A DNA stretch of 64,000 nucleotides, taken from assembly GCF_024919275.1 (NCBI RefSeq), contig NZ_JANWGH010000001.1, positions 1 to 64,000 of the forward strand, in the 5' to 3' direction. Positions 17,780 through 27,358 of the stretch are shown here, piece by piece; position 1 is the first letter of the stretch, and every line of letters starts with the position of its first letter. A program made the translations under genes and the position numbers. The notes beneath the pieces are model-generated. The model saw nothing but the letters and a program-made list of their open reading frames with translations, was not told where the DNA came from and searched no databases. The DNA comes from Algoriphagus limi. GTDB taxonomy: Bacteria; Bacteroidota; Bacteroidia; Cytophagales; Cyclobacteriaceae.

Positions 17780-18268
17780 TTATTTTTTCGAAAGGTTGAA
17801 GACATAGCTTCCAGCTACTGCCTGAACTCCATTGATTCGTGCTCCTGGTGCAGGGATATTGAATTCTAATCTTAAATTATCCCCAGTCCGTGTAAATGAA
17901 ATTTCTCTTCCTGCTGCTGGTTTTCCTCCAGTTAGCATGAATTTATCGAAATTGGTGCCTGAAAAACTCCAATTTCCAGACGCATCAAAAAGATCATTGT
18001 TATTTAATGTAGTGTAGGTTTTCGAAGAACCTGAATTCATGATCAATTCGAAATTCTGATACAAGTCGGTAACATTGGTGCCACTTCGAGTCACCGAACC
18101 GCCTCCGGCAATCGACCACGCTTGCGTACCTGTACCGGTAAGCGCTTCAATTGCTAACTCTTCAGGAGTTTTTTGTGGGGGTTGGGGAGTAGGAGAGTCA
18201 CCACCGCAAGCCCAAAAAAATGTGATTAAAAAGGTGAATAAAAACCACCTTCCAGCTGTCTTCATCAT
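17780..18268 (-). CDS. Small lipoprotein of unknown function
   Basis: 162 residues. Signal peptide with lipobox FWAC (Cys at about residue 21) followed by GGD and a Pro/Thr-rich linker, then a beta-rich domain of about 115 residues with many Gly, Ser, Thr and Asn. It resembles the many small outer-surface lipoproteins of Bacteroidota, but I do not recognise the family. It stands alone, with its own terminator; the ABC ATPase gene upstream ends 60 bases away. Confidence 0.75.
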   Translation of the reverse strand: MMKTAGRWFLFTFLITFFWACGGDSPTPQPPQKTPEELAIEALTGTGTQAWSIAGGGSVTRSGTNVTDLYQNFELIMNSGSSKTYTTLNNNDLFDASGNWSFSGTNFDKFMLTGGKPAAGREISFTRTGDNLRLEFNIPAPGARINGVQAVAGSYVFNLSKK

Positions 18269-18328
18269 ACTCTGTTTCTATTAGAACTTTAAAATTAGCT
18301 ATATCCCGTTAAGATCAAAGCAGGGACT

Positions 18329-18946
18329 TTATTTATAATCTTCTAAAACCAATTTTTGTTGGCAAAAATCATATTCACGTTGCTCATTTGAACATACGAT
18401 TAATATTCGATCCATTTGATAGGCGCCTATAAGCTCTTGATACCAGGCTATTCCTTTTTTGTCGAGATTGGAAGTAGGTTCATCAAGAAATATCACATCT
18501 GACTCAGACATCAGAGCCAGCGCCAGTTTCAGCCTTTGCTTCATGCCTGACGAAAACTGAGACACGAATTTCCCATGATGTTCTTTCAAATAGACCAATT
18601 CAAGAATTTCTTCTAAAGAAATCCCTTTAATAGGGTTTTTAAACTTGAAATGAAAATCCAGTAATTCGGAGAGAGTGAATTCTTCTGGTAATTCCAAATA
18701 TGGTGCTGCAATGCTTAGATGCCTAAACCAATCCGAGTCTTCGATATCTTTTCCTTCAATTGAGTATTTGATCTTTCCAGAAGTCAAAGGTATGGATCCG
18801 GTCAAGCATTTCAGCAAAGTGGATTTTCCAGAACCATTACTCCCAGTAATTGCTAAAGAATCACCTGATTCGAGATTGATCGAAAGGTTTTTGAAAATCC
18901 ATTCGTACTGAAAGCGTTTGGAGGCTTCTACAACCTGGATTTTCAT
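18329..18946 (-). CDS. ABC transporter ATP-binding protein
   Basis: 205 residues, a compact ATPase. Walker A GSNGSGKS (35-42), signature FSSGMKQRLKL (about 131-141), Walker B VIFLDEPTSNLD. The short length resembles CcmA-type haem export or cell-division ATPases, but no permease gene is adjacent, so the partner is unknown. It lies 5 bases after lpxA and is probably the last gene of the lpx transcription unit. Confidence 0.85.
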   Translation of the reverse strand: MKIQVVEASKRFQYEWIFKNLSINLESGDSLAITGSNGSGKSTLLKCLTGSIPLTSGKIKYSIEGKDIEDSDWFRHLSIAAPYLELPEEFTLSELLDFHFKFKNPIKGISLEEILELVYLKEHHGKFVSQFSSGMKQRLKLALALMSESDVIFLDEPTSNLDKKGIAWYQELIGAYQMDRILIVCSNEQREYDFCQQKLVLEDYK

Positions 18947-18951
18947 GGGTT

Positions 18952-19731
18952 TTAGTTGATATAACCTTTCATTACACCTCTTTCAGAAGAGCGAATGAAA
19001 TTTAGGATTTCGTCTCTTTCCTTCGTTGCTGGAAGGTTTACTTCGATTTCTTCCAAAGCTCTGGAATTGTTCATGCTGTTCAGGAATAGATAGCGGTAAA
19101 CTTCCTGAATGTGGGAGATGGTTTCCGAGGTAAATCCTCTTCTTCGCAAACCTAAAGAATTAACACCTGCATAAGAAAGTGGTTCGCGAGCGGCTTTGGT
19201 GAAAGGAGGGACGTCTTTTCGAACCAAGGACCCACCGGAGATCATTGCATGCATTCCGATTTTTACGAACTGGTGAATAGCACTTGAACCTCCCACAATA
19301 GCCCAATCATCAATGGATACGTGACCGGCAATCTGCACCGAATTGGCAATGATCACATTGCTTCCTATGACACAATCATGAGCTACATGAACATAAGCCA
19401 TCAGCAAGCAATTGCTGCCAACTACCGTTGTTTGCTTGTCTACTGTTCCTCGGCTGATAGTTACACATTCACGAATGGTAGTATTATCACCAATTACAAC
19501 AGTCGAGTCCTCACCTTGAAATTTCAAGTCTTGAGGAATCCCTGCAATGACAGCACCGGGGAAAATTTTGCATTTTTTCCCAATACGCGCACCTGGGAAG
19601 ATAGTGACATTAGGACCAATCCAAGTATCATCTCCAATGACCACATCCTCATGGATCATAGTGAAGGGATCAATTTTTACATTTTTGCCAATAGTGGCAT
19701 CTGGGCTTACATGTGCGAGCGGACTGATCAT
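18952..19731 (-). CDS. lpxA: UDP-N-acetylglucosamine acyltransferase LpxA
   Basis: 259 residues with left-handed beta-helix hexapeptide repeats from the start (HVSPDATIGKNVKIDPF) and the active-site region VHVAHDCVIG, plus the C-terminal helical domain with GLRRRGF. It carries out the first step of lipid A synthesis, transferring a 3-hydroxyacyl group from ACP to UDP-GlcNAc. Its start overlaps the lpxC-fabZ stop by 4 bases, so the consecutive steps of the pathway are coupled. Confidence 0.96.
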   Translation of the reverse strand: MISPLAHVSPDATIGKNVKIDPFTMIHEDVVIGDDTWIGPNVTIFPGARIGKKCKIFPGAVIAGIPQDLKFQGEDSTVVIGDNTTIRECVTISRGTVDKQTTVVGSNCLLMAYVHVAHDCVIGSNVIIANSVQIAGHVSIDDWAIVGGSSAIHQFVKIGMHAMISGGSLVRKDVPPFTKAAREPLSYAGVNSLGLRRRGFTSETISHIQEVYRYLFLNSMNNSRALEEIEVNLPATKERDEILNFIRSSERGVMKGYIN

Positions 19732-21122
19732 GATTCCTTACGGGTTATGCTGGCTGTCATGACCGCTTCACACACAAGAGTGTTGCCTACATAGGCTTCA
19801 CCTCTCATTTTTGCGATTCCACGACGGATTGGGGCCAAAAGTTCACACTTAAAAATCAATGTATCTCCTGGAAGTACCATTTTCCTGAATTTGCAGCTTT
19901 CAATTCCGAGGAAGTAGGTCCAGTAATTTTCAGGATCGTCAACCGTACTCAAAACCAAAATCCCCCCTGTTTGAGCCATAGCTTCTACTTGAAGTACACC
20001 AGGCATAACTGGGTTTCCCGGAAAATGTCCCAAAAAGAAAGGTTCGTTCATGGTCACATTTTTCACCCCAGCTACTACTGTATCATCCAAATAGATGATT
20101 TTATCTAAAAGCTGAAAAGGATAGCGGTGAGGAAGGATATTACTGATTTGGTTGATATCCATCACCGGTGGAAGCTTCGGATCATAGTAAGGGATATGCG
20201 AGGTGGAGGATTTTTCCATGGCTCGCTTAATTTTCTTTGCAAAAGCAACATTCGCTGCATGTCCTGGTCTAGCAGCCAAGATTTGTGCTTTCAACGGTCT
20301 TCCAACCAATGCCAAATCACCAACCACATCTAAAAGTTTGTGTCGAGCTGGCTCATTTCTGTATCGAAGGTCAACATTGTTGAGAATCCCTTCTTTTTTT
20401 ACTTCTACATGTGGCTTGTTGAACATTTTGGCGAGGTGCTGTAACTCTTCTTTTTCAACCACCCGATCAACAACCACAATTGCATTATTCAAATCCCCAC
20501 CTTTAATCAGGTTGGAATTATATAGCATTTCAAGTTCATGCAAAAAACAGAAAGTTCTGCAGGACGCAATCTCAGATTTGAATTGGCTGATATCAGTAAT
20601 AGAAGCATGTTGACTTCCTAAAACCGGTGAGTTGTAATCCACCATCACAGTCACTCGGTAGTTATCCGTAGGAAGTGCTACCATCTCTACTTCGCGAGAT
20701 GAATCTTTGTATTGAATGCTTTCCTGAACTTCAAAAAATCTTCGAAGTGCATTTTGCTCTTCCAATCCAGCCTCCTCTAGAACTTCGATGAATTGGATAG
20801 AAGAACCATCCATGATAGGTGGTTCTGGACCATCCAATTGGATCAAAACATTATCGATTTCCAAACCCACTAAAGCTGCTAACACGTGCTCCACGGTGTA
20901 GACACGGGCTCCATTTTGTTCCAAAGTGGTTCCTCTAGATACATCTACAACCAAATCACAGTCTGCATCAACAGTTGGTCTTCCTTCCAAATCCACTCTT
21001 TGGAATTTTATTCCATGGTTTGGAGGTGCAGGCAAAAAGGTCATGTTTGAAATTACCCCAGTGTGAAGCCCCACACCGGAAAGTTCCACCTGCTTTTTTA
21101 TGGTATGCTGTTTTACTTTCAT
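19728..21122 (-). CDS. lpxC: Bifunctional LpxC deacetylase / FabZ dehydratase
   Basis: 464 residues. Residues 1-300 are UDP-3-O-acyl-N-acetylglucosamine deacetylase (zinc motif EHVLAAL, HKLLDVVGDLAL with the second His/Asp). About 310-464 are the hotdog dehydratase FabZ (HRYPFQLLDKI, then HFPGNPVMPGVLQVEAMAQ with the catalytic His and Glu). The fusion joins the committed lipid A step to the fatty acid cycle that provides 3-hydroxyacyl-ACP; it is characteristic of Bacteroidota. lpxD lies upstream (38 bases) and lpxA overlaps downstream. Confidence 0.97.
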   Translation of the reverse strand: MKVKQHTIKKQVELSGVGLHTGVISNMTFLPAPPNHGIKFQRVDLEGRPTVDADCDLVVDVSRGTTLEQNGARVYTVEHVLAALVGLEIDNVLIQLDGPEPPIMDGSSIQFIEVLEEAGLEEQNALRRFFEVQESIQYKDSSREVEMVALPTDNYRVTVMVDYNSPVLGSQHASITDISQFKSEIASCRTFCFLHELEMLYNSNLIKGGDLNNAIVVVDRVVEKEELQHLAKMFNKPHVEVKKEGILNNVDLRYRNEPARHKLLDVVGDLALVGRPLKAQILAARPGHAANVAFAKKIKRAMEKSSTSHIPYYDPKLPPVMDINQISNILPHRYPFQLLDKIIYLDDTVVAGVKNVTMNEPFFLGHFPGNPVMPGVLQVEAMAQTGGILVLSTVDDPENYWTYFLGIESCKFRKMVLPGDTLIFKCELLAPIRRGIAKMRGEAYVGNTLVCEAVMTASITRKES

Positions 21123-21160
21123 TTGTTAATCAACCAATTGGATTGTGTTGGGGCGCAAAA

Positions 21161-22183
21161 TTAAGGCTTTTTTTCGAGTTCTTTGATTCGGCTCTCCAAG
21201 TCCTCCAGATTTTTGAAGATGGAGTAGGATTTCAAAAATTGTTTCATTTCCATCCCGATGTATCCAAAAAAGGTTTGGCCAGGCTTTTTAATGGATTTTA
21301 TTACTCCTGTATTTGCGCCTATTGTGGTTTTATCTGCGATTTTTATATGTCCTACAATTCCGGCTTTTCCAGCAATAACACAATTCTTTCCTAACTCAGA
21401 AGAACCGGAAACTCCTGCTTGCGCAGCGATAACCGTATTTTCTCCAATGATTACATTATGGGCGATTTGAACCAAATTATCAATTTTGGCTCCTTTTCGA
21501 ATGATGGTTGATCCCATAGTAGCGCAGTCTACAGTGACATTCGCTCCAATACTTACCCAATCTTCCAAAATCACATTTCCAATCTGAGGTATAGCCTTGT
21601 AGCTTCCGTCTTCCTGAGGAGCGAAGCCAAAGCCATCCGACCCGATAACTGCACCAGGGTGGATTTCACAATGATTCCCAATCACGGATCCATCACAAAT
21701 TTTGGCTCCCGGGTGTATGATACAGTTATCACCAATCTTTACTTGATTTCCGATGTAGGAATGGGGGTGGATTTTTACCTGATTTCCGATCTGGGTATTT
21801 TTCCCGATGTAAGAAAATGCACCTCTATAATGCCCTTTACCAATTTGGCTGCTCGGATCCATATAACTCGGTTCTTCTATACCTTGAAAGGAAGCTTTTG
21901 TGAATTGCGAGTAGGTTTCCAAGATTTGGGTAAAACTGGAATAAGCATCTTTTACTCGAATTAGGTTAGTTTGATAAGCCTTAGAGGGCTTGAAACCTTC
22001 TGAAACGATTACCGCCGAAGCAGCTGTTTGATAGAGGTAAGGTTCGTATTTTTCGTTGGCTAAAAAACTGATTCCTCCAGGCTTACCTTCCTGGATTTTA
22101 TCCAGACGATTTACCTTTACGCTTTCATCTCCTTCTACTTTTCCTCCGAGCAGATCAGCTAGTTGCCTTAAGGTGAATTCCAT
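21161..22183 (-). CDS. lpxD: UDP-3-O-(3-hydroxyacyl)glucosamine N-acyltransferase LpxD
   Basis: 340 residues: an N-terminal uridine-binding domain (about 1-100), long hexapeptide repeats (about 105-290) with the catalytic region VQIAHNVIIG, and a C-terminal helix. It adds the second acyl chain in lipid A synthesis. It sits between the HD hydrolase gene (15 bases upstream) and lpxC-fabZ in the same unit. Confidence 0.95.
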   Translation of the reverse strand: MEFTLRQLADLLGGKVEGDESVKVNRLDKIQEGKPGGISFLANEKYEPYLYQTAASAVIVSEGFKPSKAYQTNLIRVKDAYSSFTQILETYSQFTKASFQGIEEPSYMDPSSQIGKGHYRGAFSYIGKNTQIGNQVKIHPHSYIGNQVKIGDNCIIHPGAKICDGSVIGNHCEIHPGAVIGSDGFGFAPQEDGSYKAIPQIGNVILEDWVSIGANVTVDCATMGSTIIRKGAKIDNLVQIAHNVIIGENTVIAAQAGVSGSSELGKNCVIAGKAGIVGHIKIADKTTIGANTGVIKSIKKPGQTFFGYIGMEMKQFLKSYSIFKNLEDLESRIKELEKKP

Positions 22184-22198
22184 GCAGTAAATTTGGGT

Positions 22199-23431
22199 TT
22201 AACGATCTAAAATTAGGTTTTTAGCCTTACATATATAGTGTTTCTTCACGACTTTACTCATGATTTTGATATTAGGTAAGTCGGCTGCTTGAGCCACATC
22301 CACGACATCTCCTTTTTTGGTTAAAATGGAAATTCGGTCCTTTGCTAAATATCCGTAATTACTCAGAGATCCTGATGAAAAGAAATAAGTCAAATCTTCT
22401 TCTGGTATCCCCAACTTATTTATGGTTTTTGTCCTTGAAGTTTCCAAGGTCTCCTCTTTAAAAGGATCATTGCTGAGTTGAATTTTGAAAAGATTTCTTG
22501 TCAAAAACATGGTCGAAATATTTCGAAGCACGTAATCTTCTGACTTTTTCCAAAGTTTGATGGCTCCCCAAATATCAAAATCATCAAGCTCTAGGAAAAT
22601 ACGCAACAATTCTGGATTTTTCTCAAAATCAGTTAGTTGTAAATTGTTTTCCAATAAGAAATTAAATTCATCAGAGACTGGATAATTTGCTCCTGCTGAC
22701 TTTTGATCTTTTGCCCGTTGAATCAAATTGATGAGCATTTTTTCAGCACTCACGGTTGTTTTGTGCAAATAAACCTGCCAATACATCAACCGTCGTGCAC
22801 TTAGGAAGTTTTCGATAGAATAGATTCCCTTTTCCTCAATGACGATTTGGTCATTTTTGACATCCATCATTTTGATGATTCTATCAGCTCCGATAGTTCC
22901 TTCTGAAACTCCGGTGAAAAAGCAATCCCGCTGCAAATAATCTAGTCGGTCAATATCCAACTGACTTGAAACCAATTGATGGAAAAATTTCCGTTTGTAT
23001 TGATTTTTAAAAATTTTAAGGGCTAAATCCAGACCCCCATTCAGTTCCTGGTTGAGCAGGTCAATGATCATTAAAGACAGCTTTTCATGCGGTACACCTT
23101 GCAGCAAGCTGTATTCTAAAGCATGGGAAAATGGTCCATGGCCGATATCATGAAGCAAAATCGCAATAAGTGCCGCTTCAAATTCCTGATCACTGATTTC
23201 AGTACCTTTATTTCGGAGATTTTCTAAAGTGATCTGCATCAGATGCATAGCGCCCAAGGCGTGGTGAAATCGGGTATGCAACGCCCCCGGATAGACAAAA
23301 TCAGTCAAACCCAATTGCTTGATCCGGCGTAATCTCTGAAAGAAAGGATGGTCAATGATCTCAAAAATCAGCTCACTTGGAATCGTGATAAAACCATAAA
23401 CAGGATCATTGAGTATTTTCTGGCTTTTCAA
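22199..23431 (-). CDS. HD domain phosphohydrolase (dNTPase-like)
   Basis: 410 residues, starting at TTG (23431); no ATG lies nearby. It has the HD metal site: TRFHHALGAMHL (about 53-64), HDIGHGPFSH (about 93-102) and LDIDRLDYLQRD (about 157-168), as in the SAMHD1/dGTPase-like family. The substrate is unknown. It is the first gene of the lpx transcription unit, and a TACTTTTG promoter element lies 21 bases upstream. It is divergent from porX. Confidence 0.88.
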   Translation of the reverse strand: MKSQKILNDPVYGFITIPSELIFEIIDHPFFQRLRRIKQLGLTDFVYPGALHTRFHHALGAMHLMQITLENLRNKGTEISDQEFEAALIAILLHDIGHGPFSHALEYSLLQGVPHEKLSLMIIDLLNQELNGGLDLALKIFKNQYKRKFFHQLVSSQLDIDRLDYLQRDCFFTGVSEGTIGADRIIKMMDVKNDQIVIEEKGIYSIENFLSARRLMYWQVYLHKTTVSAEKMLINLIQRAKDQKSAGANYPVSDEFNFLLENNLQLTDFEKNPELLRIFLELDDFDIWGAIKLWKKSEDYVLRNISTMFLTRNLFKIQLSNDPFKEETLETSRTKTINKLGIPEEDLTYFFSSGSLSNYGYLAKDRISILTKKGDVVDVAQAADLPNIKIMSKVVKKHYICKAKNLILDR

Positions 23432-23451
23432 GGAGGCCTATTTTGTTTACC

Positions 23452-23459
23452 CAAAAGTA
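23452..23459 (-). promoter_or_regulatory. Bacteroidota -7 element for the HD hydrolase-lpx unit
   Basis: CAAAAGTA on the plus strand reads TACTTTTG on the minus strand, an exact TAnnTTTG match 21 bases before the TTG start. No clear -33 TTTG was found. Confidence 0.6.
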
Positions 23460-23489
23460 GTTATAATTTTAAAAGAATCAGAAATCAGT

Positions 23490-25046
23490 ATGACGCAAAA
23501 AGCAAGGATTCTCTGGGCAGATGATGAAATAGACCTGCTCAAACCTCACATTTTATTTTTGGAACAAAAAGGCTATGAAATCATTACGGTGAATTCAGGG
23601 GTGGATGCCGTGGAGGAAATTGAAAAAGAATCCTTCGACTTGGTTTTTTTGGATGAAATGATGCCAGGGATGACAGGACTGGAGACACTTCAGCAGATCA
23701 AACAGATCAAACCTCAAATTCCAGTTGTCATGATCACCAAAAGTGAAGAGGAGCAGATCATGAATGATGCGATTGGAGGAAAAATTGCTGATTATCTAAT
23801 CAAACCGCTCAATCCCAGTCAGATTTGGCTTTCTGTTAAGAAAATCCTTCAAAACCGTCAGCTCATTGAAGAAAAAACCACCCTCAGCTATCAGCAGGAT
23901 TTTATGAATATCAGTACTGCTTTGGGAGAGGCGGTAGATCATGAGGACTGGTCTAATATTTATAAAAAGCTGACTTATTGGGAACTGCAGATTGATCAGA
24001 CAGAGAACAAAAGCATGCAGGAAGTCTTGGAAACCCAAAAGACAGAAGCCAATGCAAATTTTGCCCGCTTTATAAAAAAGGAATATTTGAGTTGGATGGA
24101 TGAGCGAAATGCAGAGAAGCCTTTGCTTTCTCATCAAGTCATGCGAAAAAAAGTTTTTCCTAGGATCAAGGCTGGAACTCCTTTGTTTTTTATTGTCATA
24201 GACAATTTAAGACTAGATCAATGGGAAGATATGGAGCCTTTGATTGCACCTTATTTTACTATGCAGGAAAAGGATACCTACTACAGTATTTTGCCTACAA
24301 CCACTGCATTTGCCAGAAATGCATTATTCAGTGGAATGATGCCTATGGATATGGCGCGTTTCTATCCTCAATTTTGGGAAAATGAGGATTCGGATGAAGG
24401 AAAAAACAACTACGAGGAGGAATGGCTGCGAATAAATCTTGAGAAAAACCGGCTGAACATTAAATTTTCTTACACCAAAATTCTTCAAGCTAACCAAGGT
24501 AAAAATGCCTTGGATCAGTTCCATAATATGCTCCAAAACGACTTAAATGTTTTGGTTTACAATTTTGTGGATATGGTTTCCCATGCAAGGACGGATATGA
24601 AAATGATCCGGGAATTGGCTCCGGATGAATCTGCCTATCGATCTTTGACCAAAAGTTGGTTTGAACATTCGACACTTTTCGAAATGCTGAAAAAAATTCA
24701 GCAAGCGGGAGCAGAAGTGATTATTACTACCGATCATGGTACAAAAAGAGTTAATAAGCCTTACCGAATTGTTGGGGATAAAAATGTCACAACAAACCTG
24801 AGATATAAGCAAGGTAAAAACCTCAGTTTCGAGCATGGAAAAGTATTTGAGATTTCAAGGCCTGAGGAAGCCAAACTTCCTAAGCTGAATGTCTCAAGTG
24901 CCTACGTTTTCGCTGTGGAGGACTATTTTTTCGCCTATCCAAATAATTATAATTACTACGTCAATTATTACAAGGATACATTTCAGCACGGTGGTGTATC
25001 TTTGGAGGAAATGATCGTTCCAATCCTGTATCTCAGGTCAAAATAA
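23490..25046 (+). CDS. porX: PorX-type response regulator with PglZ phosphatase-like domain
   Basis: 518 residues from ATG 23490; the longer frame from 23409 would add 27 residues overlapping the promoter region. The N-terminal receiver has D11, D12, phospho-acceptor D55 (LVFLDEMMPG) and the Lys in LIKPLN. A helical linker leads to a C-terminal PglZ/alkaline phosphatase-like domain (FIVIDNLRLDQW, LPTTTAFARNA, TDHG). In Porphyromonas and Flavobacterium PorX acts with PorY in controlling the type IX secretion system. No porY or por genes are nearby. The neighbours are the divergent HD gene and tsaE 7 bases downstream. Confidence 0.9.
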   Translation: MTQKARILWADDEIDLLKPHILFLEQKGYEIITVNSGVDAVEEIEKESFDLVFLDEMMPGMTGLETLQQIKQIKPQIPVVMITKSEEEQIMNDAIGGKIADYLIKPLNPSQIWLSVKKILQNRQLIEEKTTLSYQQDFMNISTALGEAVDHEDWSNIYKKLTYWELQIDQTENKSMQEVLETQKTEANANFARFIKKEYLSWMDERNAEKPLLSHQVMRKKVFPRIKAGTPLFFIVIDNLRLDQWEDMEPLIAPYFTMQEKDTYYSILPTTTAFARNALFSGMMPMDMARFYPQFWENEDSDEGKNNYEEEWLRINLEKNRLNIKFSYTKILQANQGKNALDQFHNMLQNDLNVLVYNFVDMVSHARTDMKMIRELAPDESAYRSLTKSWFEHSTLFEMLKKIQQAGAEVIITTDHGTKRVNKPYRIVGDKNVTTNLRYKQGKNLSFEHGKVFEISRPEEAKLPKLNVSSAYVFAVEDYFFAYPNNYNYYVNYYKDTFQHGGVSLEEMIVPILYLRSK

Positions 25047-25053
25047 GAAGACG

Positions 25054-25482
25054 TTGAATTCGAAGGTTTATGAATTGAAGGACTTGGAAGAGGTGGCCGA
25101 ATGGCTCATCGAACAAGCTTCAGGTGAGAAAATTTGGATTTTCCAAGGGCAAATGGGGGCAGGGAAAACCACCCTGATCAAGATTATTGGAAAGAAATTA
25201 GGATTGGTTGATGAAGTGAGCAGTCCTACATTTTCCTTAGTCAATCACTACGAGACCGATCAGGGTGAAACCATCTATCATTTTGATTTTTATCGGCTTG
25301 AAGACCCGGAAGAGGCCTTGGATATCGGAATAGAAGAGTATTTTTATAGTGGGAATTATTGCTGGATAGAATGGCCGGAAAAACTAGGGGACTACCTCCC
25401 GGATCACTTTCTTTTGGTAAAAATTGACTATAATAGTCCCACAAGCCGAAAAATTACCCTAGAACATTTCCAAGATGCCTAA
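25054..25482 (+). CDS. tsaE: tRNA threonylcarbamoyladenosine biosynthesis ATPase TsaE
   Basis: 142 residues from TTG 25054, with AAGAAG as a likely ribosome site just before it. Walker A GQMGAGKTT (32-40) and the conserved SSPTFSLVNHYE and HFDFYRLEDPEEALDIG segments are diagnostic. It works with TsaB and TsaD to make t6A37 in tRNAs. It lies 7 bases after porX and overlaps the ald start by 8 bases. Confidence 0.93.
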   Translation: MNSKVYELKDLEEVAEWLIEQASGEKIWIFQGQMGAGKTTLIKIIGKKLGLVDEVSSPTFSLVNHYETDQGETIYHFDFYRLEDPEEALDIGIEEYFYSGNYCWIEWPEKLGDYLPDHFLLVKIDYNSPTSRKITLEHFQDA

Positions 25483-26686
25483 CGAAATCAAAGAAATTGC
25501 AGCCGCAAGCTTAATCCCGAAGGAAGCCCCTGCGGTAGTTCAAAAAGGACAGCGATCCATAACTATCGGCTTGCCCAAAGAAAAATCATCGGAAGAAAGA
25601 AGGGTAGTACTAACTCCGGAAGCAGTAGGGCTTCTGACGAATAATGGTTTAGAAGTAGTGGTGGAGACAGGAGCAGGGAAGGCTTCCAAATTTTCTGATC
25701 AGGATTATTCAGATGCCGGAGCCAAAGTTGTGTATTCTCCTGAAGAAGCTCTTCAAGCTCAAGTGGTTTTGAAGGTAGATGCACCTGATTTAGGAGAAAT
25801 CGAAAAAATGACTCCGGGGAGCTGCTTGATTTCGGCACTTCAAATAGGTCGGCAAAACCGGGAGTTTATCGAGGCCTTGAATGCAAAAAAAATCACCGCA
25901 ATTGCTTTCGAATATTTGGAAGACAAGGTGGGGGGAATGCCTGTTGTGCGTGCAATGTCAGAGATTGCAGGAAGTACTGTTATGCTTATTGCTGCCGAAT
26001 ATCTTTCCAGTGTTAATGATGGAAAAGGCTTAATCATGGGAGGGGTGACTGGAGTGCCGCCTACACAAGTAGTGATTATTGGTGCAGGCACTGTAGCAGA
26101 ATATGCTGCAAGAACGGCTTTGGGACTTGGAGCTAATATCAAGGTTTTCGATAACCATATTTACAAGCTGAGAAGGCTGAAGCAGCTTTTAGGACAGCAG
26201 ATTTATACTTCCACCATTGATAATCTAACCTTAACTCAGGCTTTGGCAGAAGCTGATGTGGTCATTGGGGCTCTTCGCGCTGAGAAGGGAAGAAATAAAA
26301 TCGTGGTTAATGAAGAGATGGTGGCGAACATGATGCATGGAAGCATCATTATAGATGTGGGGATTGATCAGGGTGGATGTATAGAAACAGCAAGAATGAC
26401 TACACATCAGGATCCAACTTTTATGGTGCACGATGTAATTCATTATTGCGTGCCAAATATTGCGTCCCGAGTATCACGCACTGCCTCCTATTCTCTCTCT
26501 AATATTTTTACCCCTATAATTCTACAAATGGCTGATTTAGGCGGGGCAGAAGAAATGATTTTCAACTATCGCTGGTTTTTGAGAGGGGTATATACCTATA
26601 GAGGCAGCTTAACCAATGCTTATTTAGCAAGGAAATTTGACCTTACACATAAGGAACTTCAGCTATTGCTCGCTGCCAGATATTAA
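25475..26686 (+). CDS. ald: Alanine dehydrogenase
   Basis: 403 residues of the AlaDH/PNT family. After an about 28-residue N-terminal extension the catalytic domain begins TIGLPKEKSSEERRVVLTPE. The NAD-binding Rossmann motif is VVIIGAGTVAEYAAR (about 207-221), and the conserved HDVIHYCVPNIAS-type loop lies near residue 320. It interconverts alanine with pyruvate and ammonia. The ATG lies within the 3' end of tsaE, suggesting coupled translation. Confidence 0.92.
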   Translation: MPNEIKEIAAASLIPKEAPAVVQKGQRSITIGLPKEKSSEERRVVLTPEAVGLLTNNGLEVVVETGAGKASKFSDQDYSDAGAKVVYSPEEALQAQVVLKVDAPDLGEIEKMTPGSCLISALQIGRQNREFIEALNAKKITAIAFEYLEDKVGGMPVVRAMSEIAGSTVMLIAAEYLSSVNDGKGLIMGGVTGVPPTQVVIIGAGTVAEYAARTALGLGANIKVFDNHIYKLRRLKQLLGQQIYTSTIDNLTLTQALAEADVVIGALRAEKGRNKIVVNEEMVANMMHGSIIIDVGIDQGGCIETARMTTHQDPTFMVHDVIHYCVPNIASRVSRTASYSLSNIFTPIILQMADLGGAEEMIFNYRWFLRGVYTYRGSLTNAYLARKFDLTHKELQLLLAARY

Positions 26687-26687
26687 A

Positions 26688-27161
26688 TCAGGAAAGTAGG
26701 TTTTGTCGGAGTAAAAACTCCAATTGCTCATTAGCTTTGATCAATGCCTGAGTAAGACGTTCATTTTCTCGACGTAATGAGAAAACTTCATAGGCATTTT
26801 TAATTACAGTTCGGAGGTAATCCTCCTCCCAAGGCTTGGTGAGGTAGTGATAGACTTGACCTTTGTTAATTGCATCAATTACCGCCTGAATATCAGTGTA
26901 TCCAGTCAAAAGGATTCGGATCGGACTTGGATAAATAGGGATAATAGACTCCAAAAATTCCACCCCAGTTTGTTCTGGCATTCGTTGGTCGGTAATGATT
27001 ATTTCGATATCCTCGTTTTTGAGGATTTCGCGACCTTCGTCTGCCGAAATAGCTAAAAAAATCTTATAATCTCTTCGGAAAGTAGCCTTAAACGCTTGAA
27101 GATTATTTTCTTCATCGTCCACATATAGAATTCTGATTTTCTCTTCTTTCTTCTCTTCCAT
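26688..27161 (-). CDS. Receiver-only response regulator with short coiled-coil tail
   Basis: 157 residues: a CheY-like receiver with acidic pocket DDE (15-17), phospho-acceptor D58 (IIITDQRMP) and LTKPWEED, then a coiled coil (RENERLTQALIKANEQLEFLL). There is no DNA-binding or enzymatic output domain. The receiver is clearly related to that of the hybrid at 32438 (shared DDExNNLxxFxATxRRDxKIF and [20 protein letters not shown] patterns). It lies divergent to the ThiF-nitroreductase operon and probably works with that operon's kinases. It is convergent with ald. Confidence 0.88.
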   Translation of the reverse strand: MEEKKEEKIRILYVDDEENNLQAFKATFRRDYKIFLAISADEGREILKNEDIEIIITDQRMPEQTGVEFLESIIPIYPSPIRILLTGYTDIQAVIDAINKGQVYHYLTKPWEEDYLRTVIKNAYEVFSLRRENERLTQALIKANEQLEFLLRQNLLS

Positions 27162-27358
27162 TTGTTGACCCAGCCGGGAACCGATTAAAATTTCTCCAAA
27201 TAATTATTTTTTCTTGGCAAAAACAAACAACAATTGTTTTTCATGTTTGCTCCATAAAGATGTTGAATTTAACTTATAAAATTAATTTTGAATTTAATTT
27301 GAGAATAAAAATCAAAAACTAACTTTACCAAGCATATCACCCTTATTGTGCTTCATAA

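Noticed and set aside
19728-21122. Assembly error joining lpxC and fabZ
   Set aside because: Both domains are intact and the fusion is standard in Bacteroidota.
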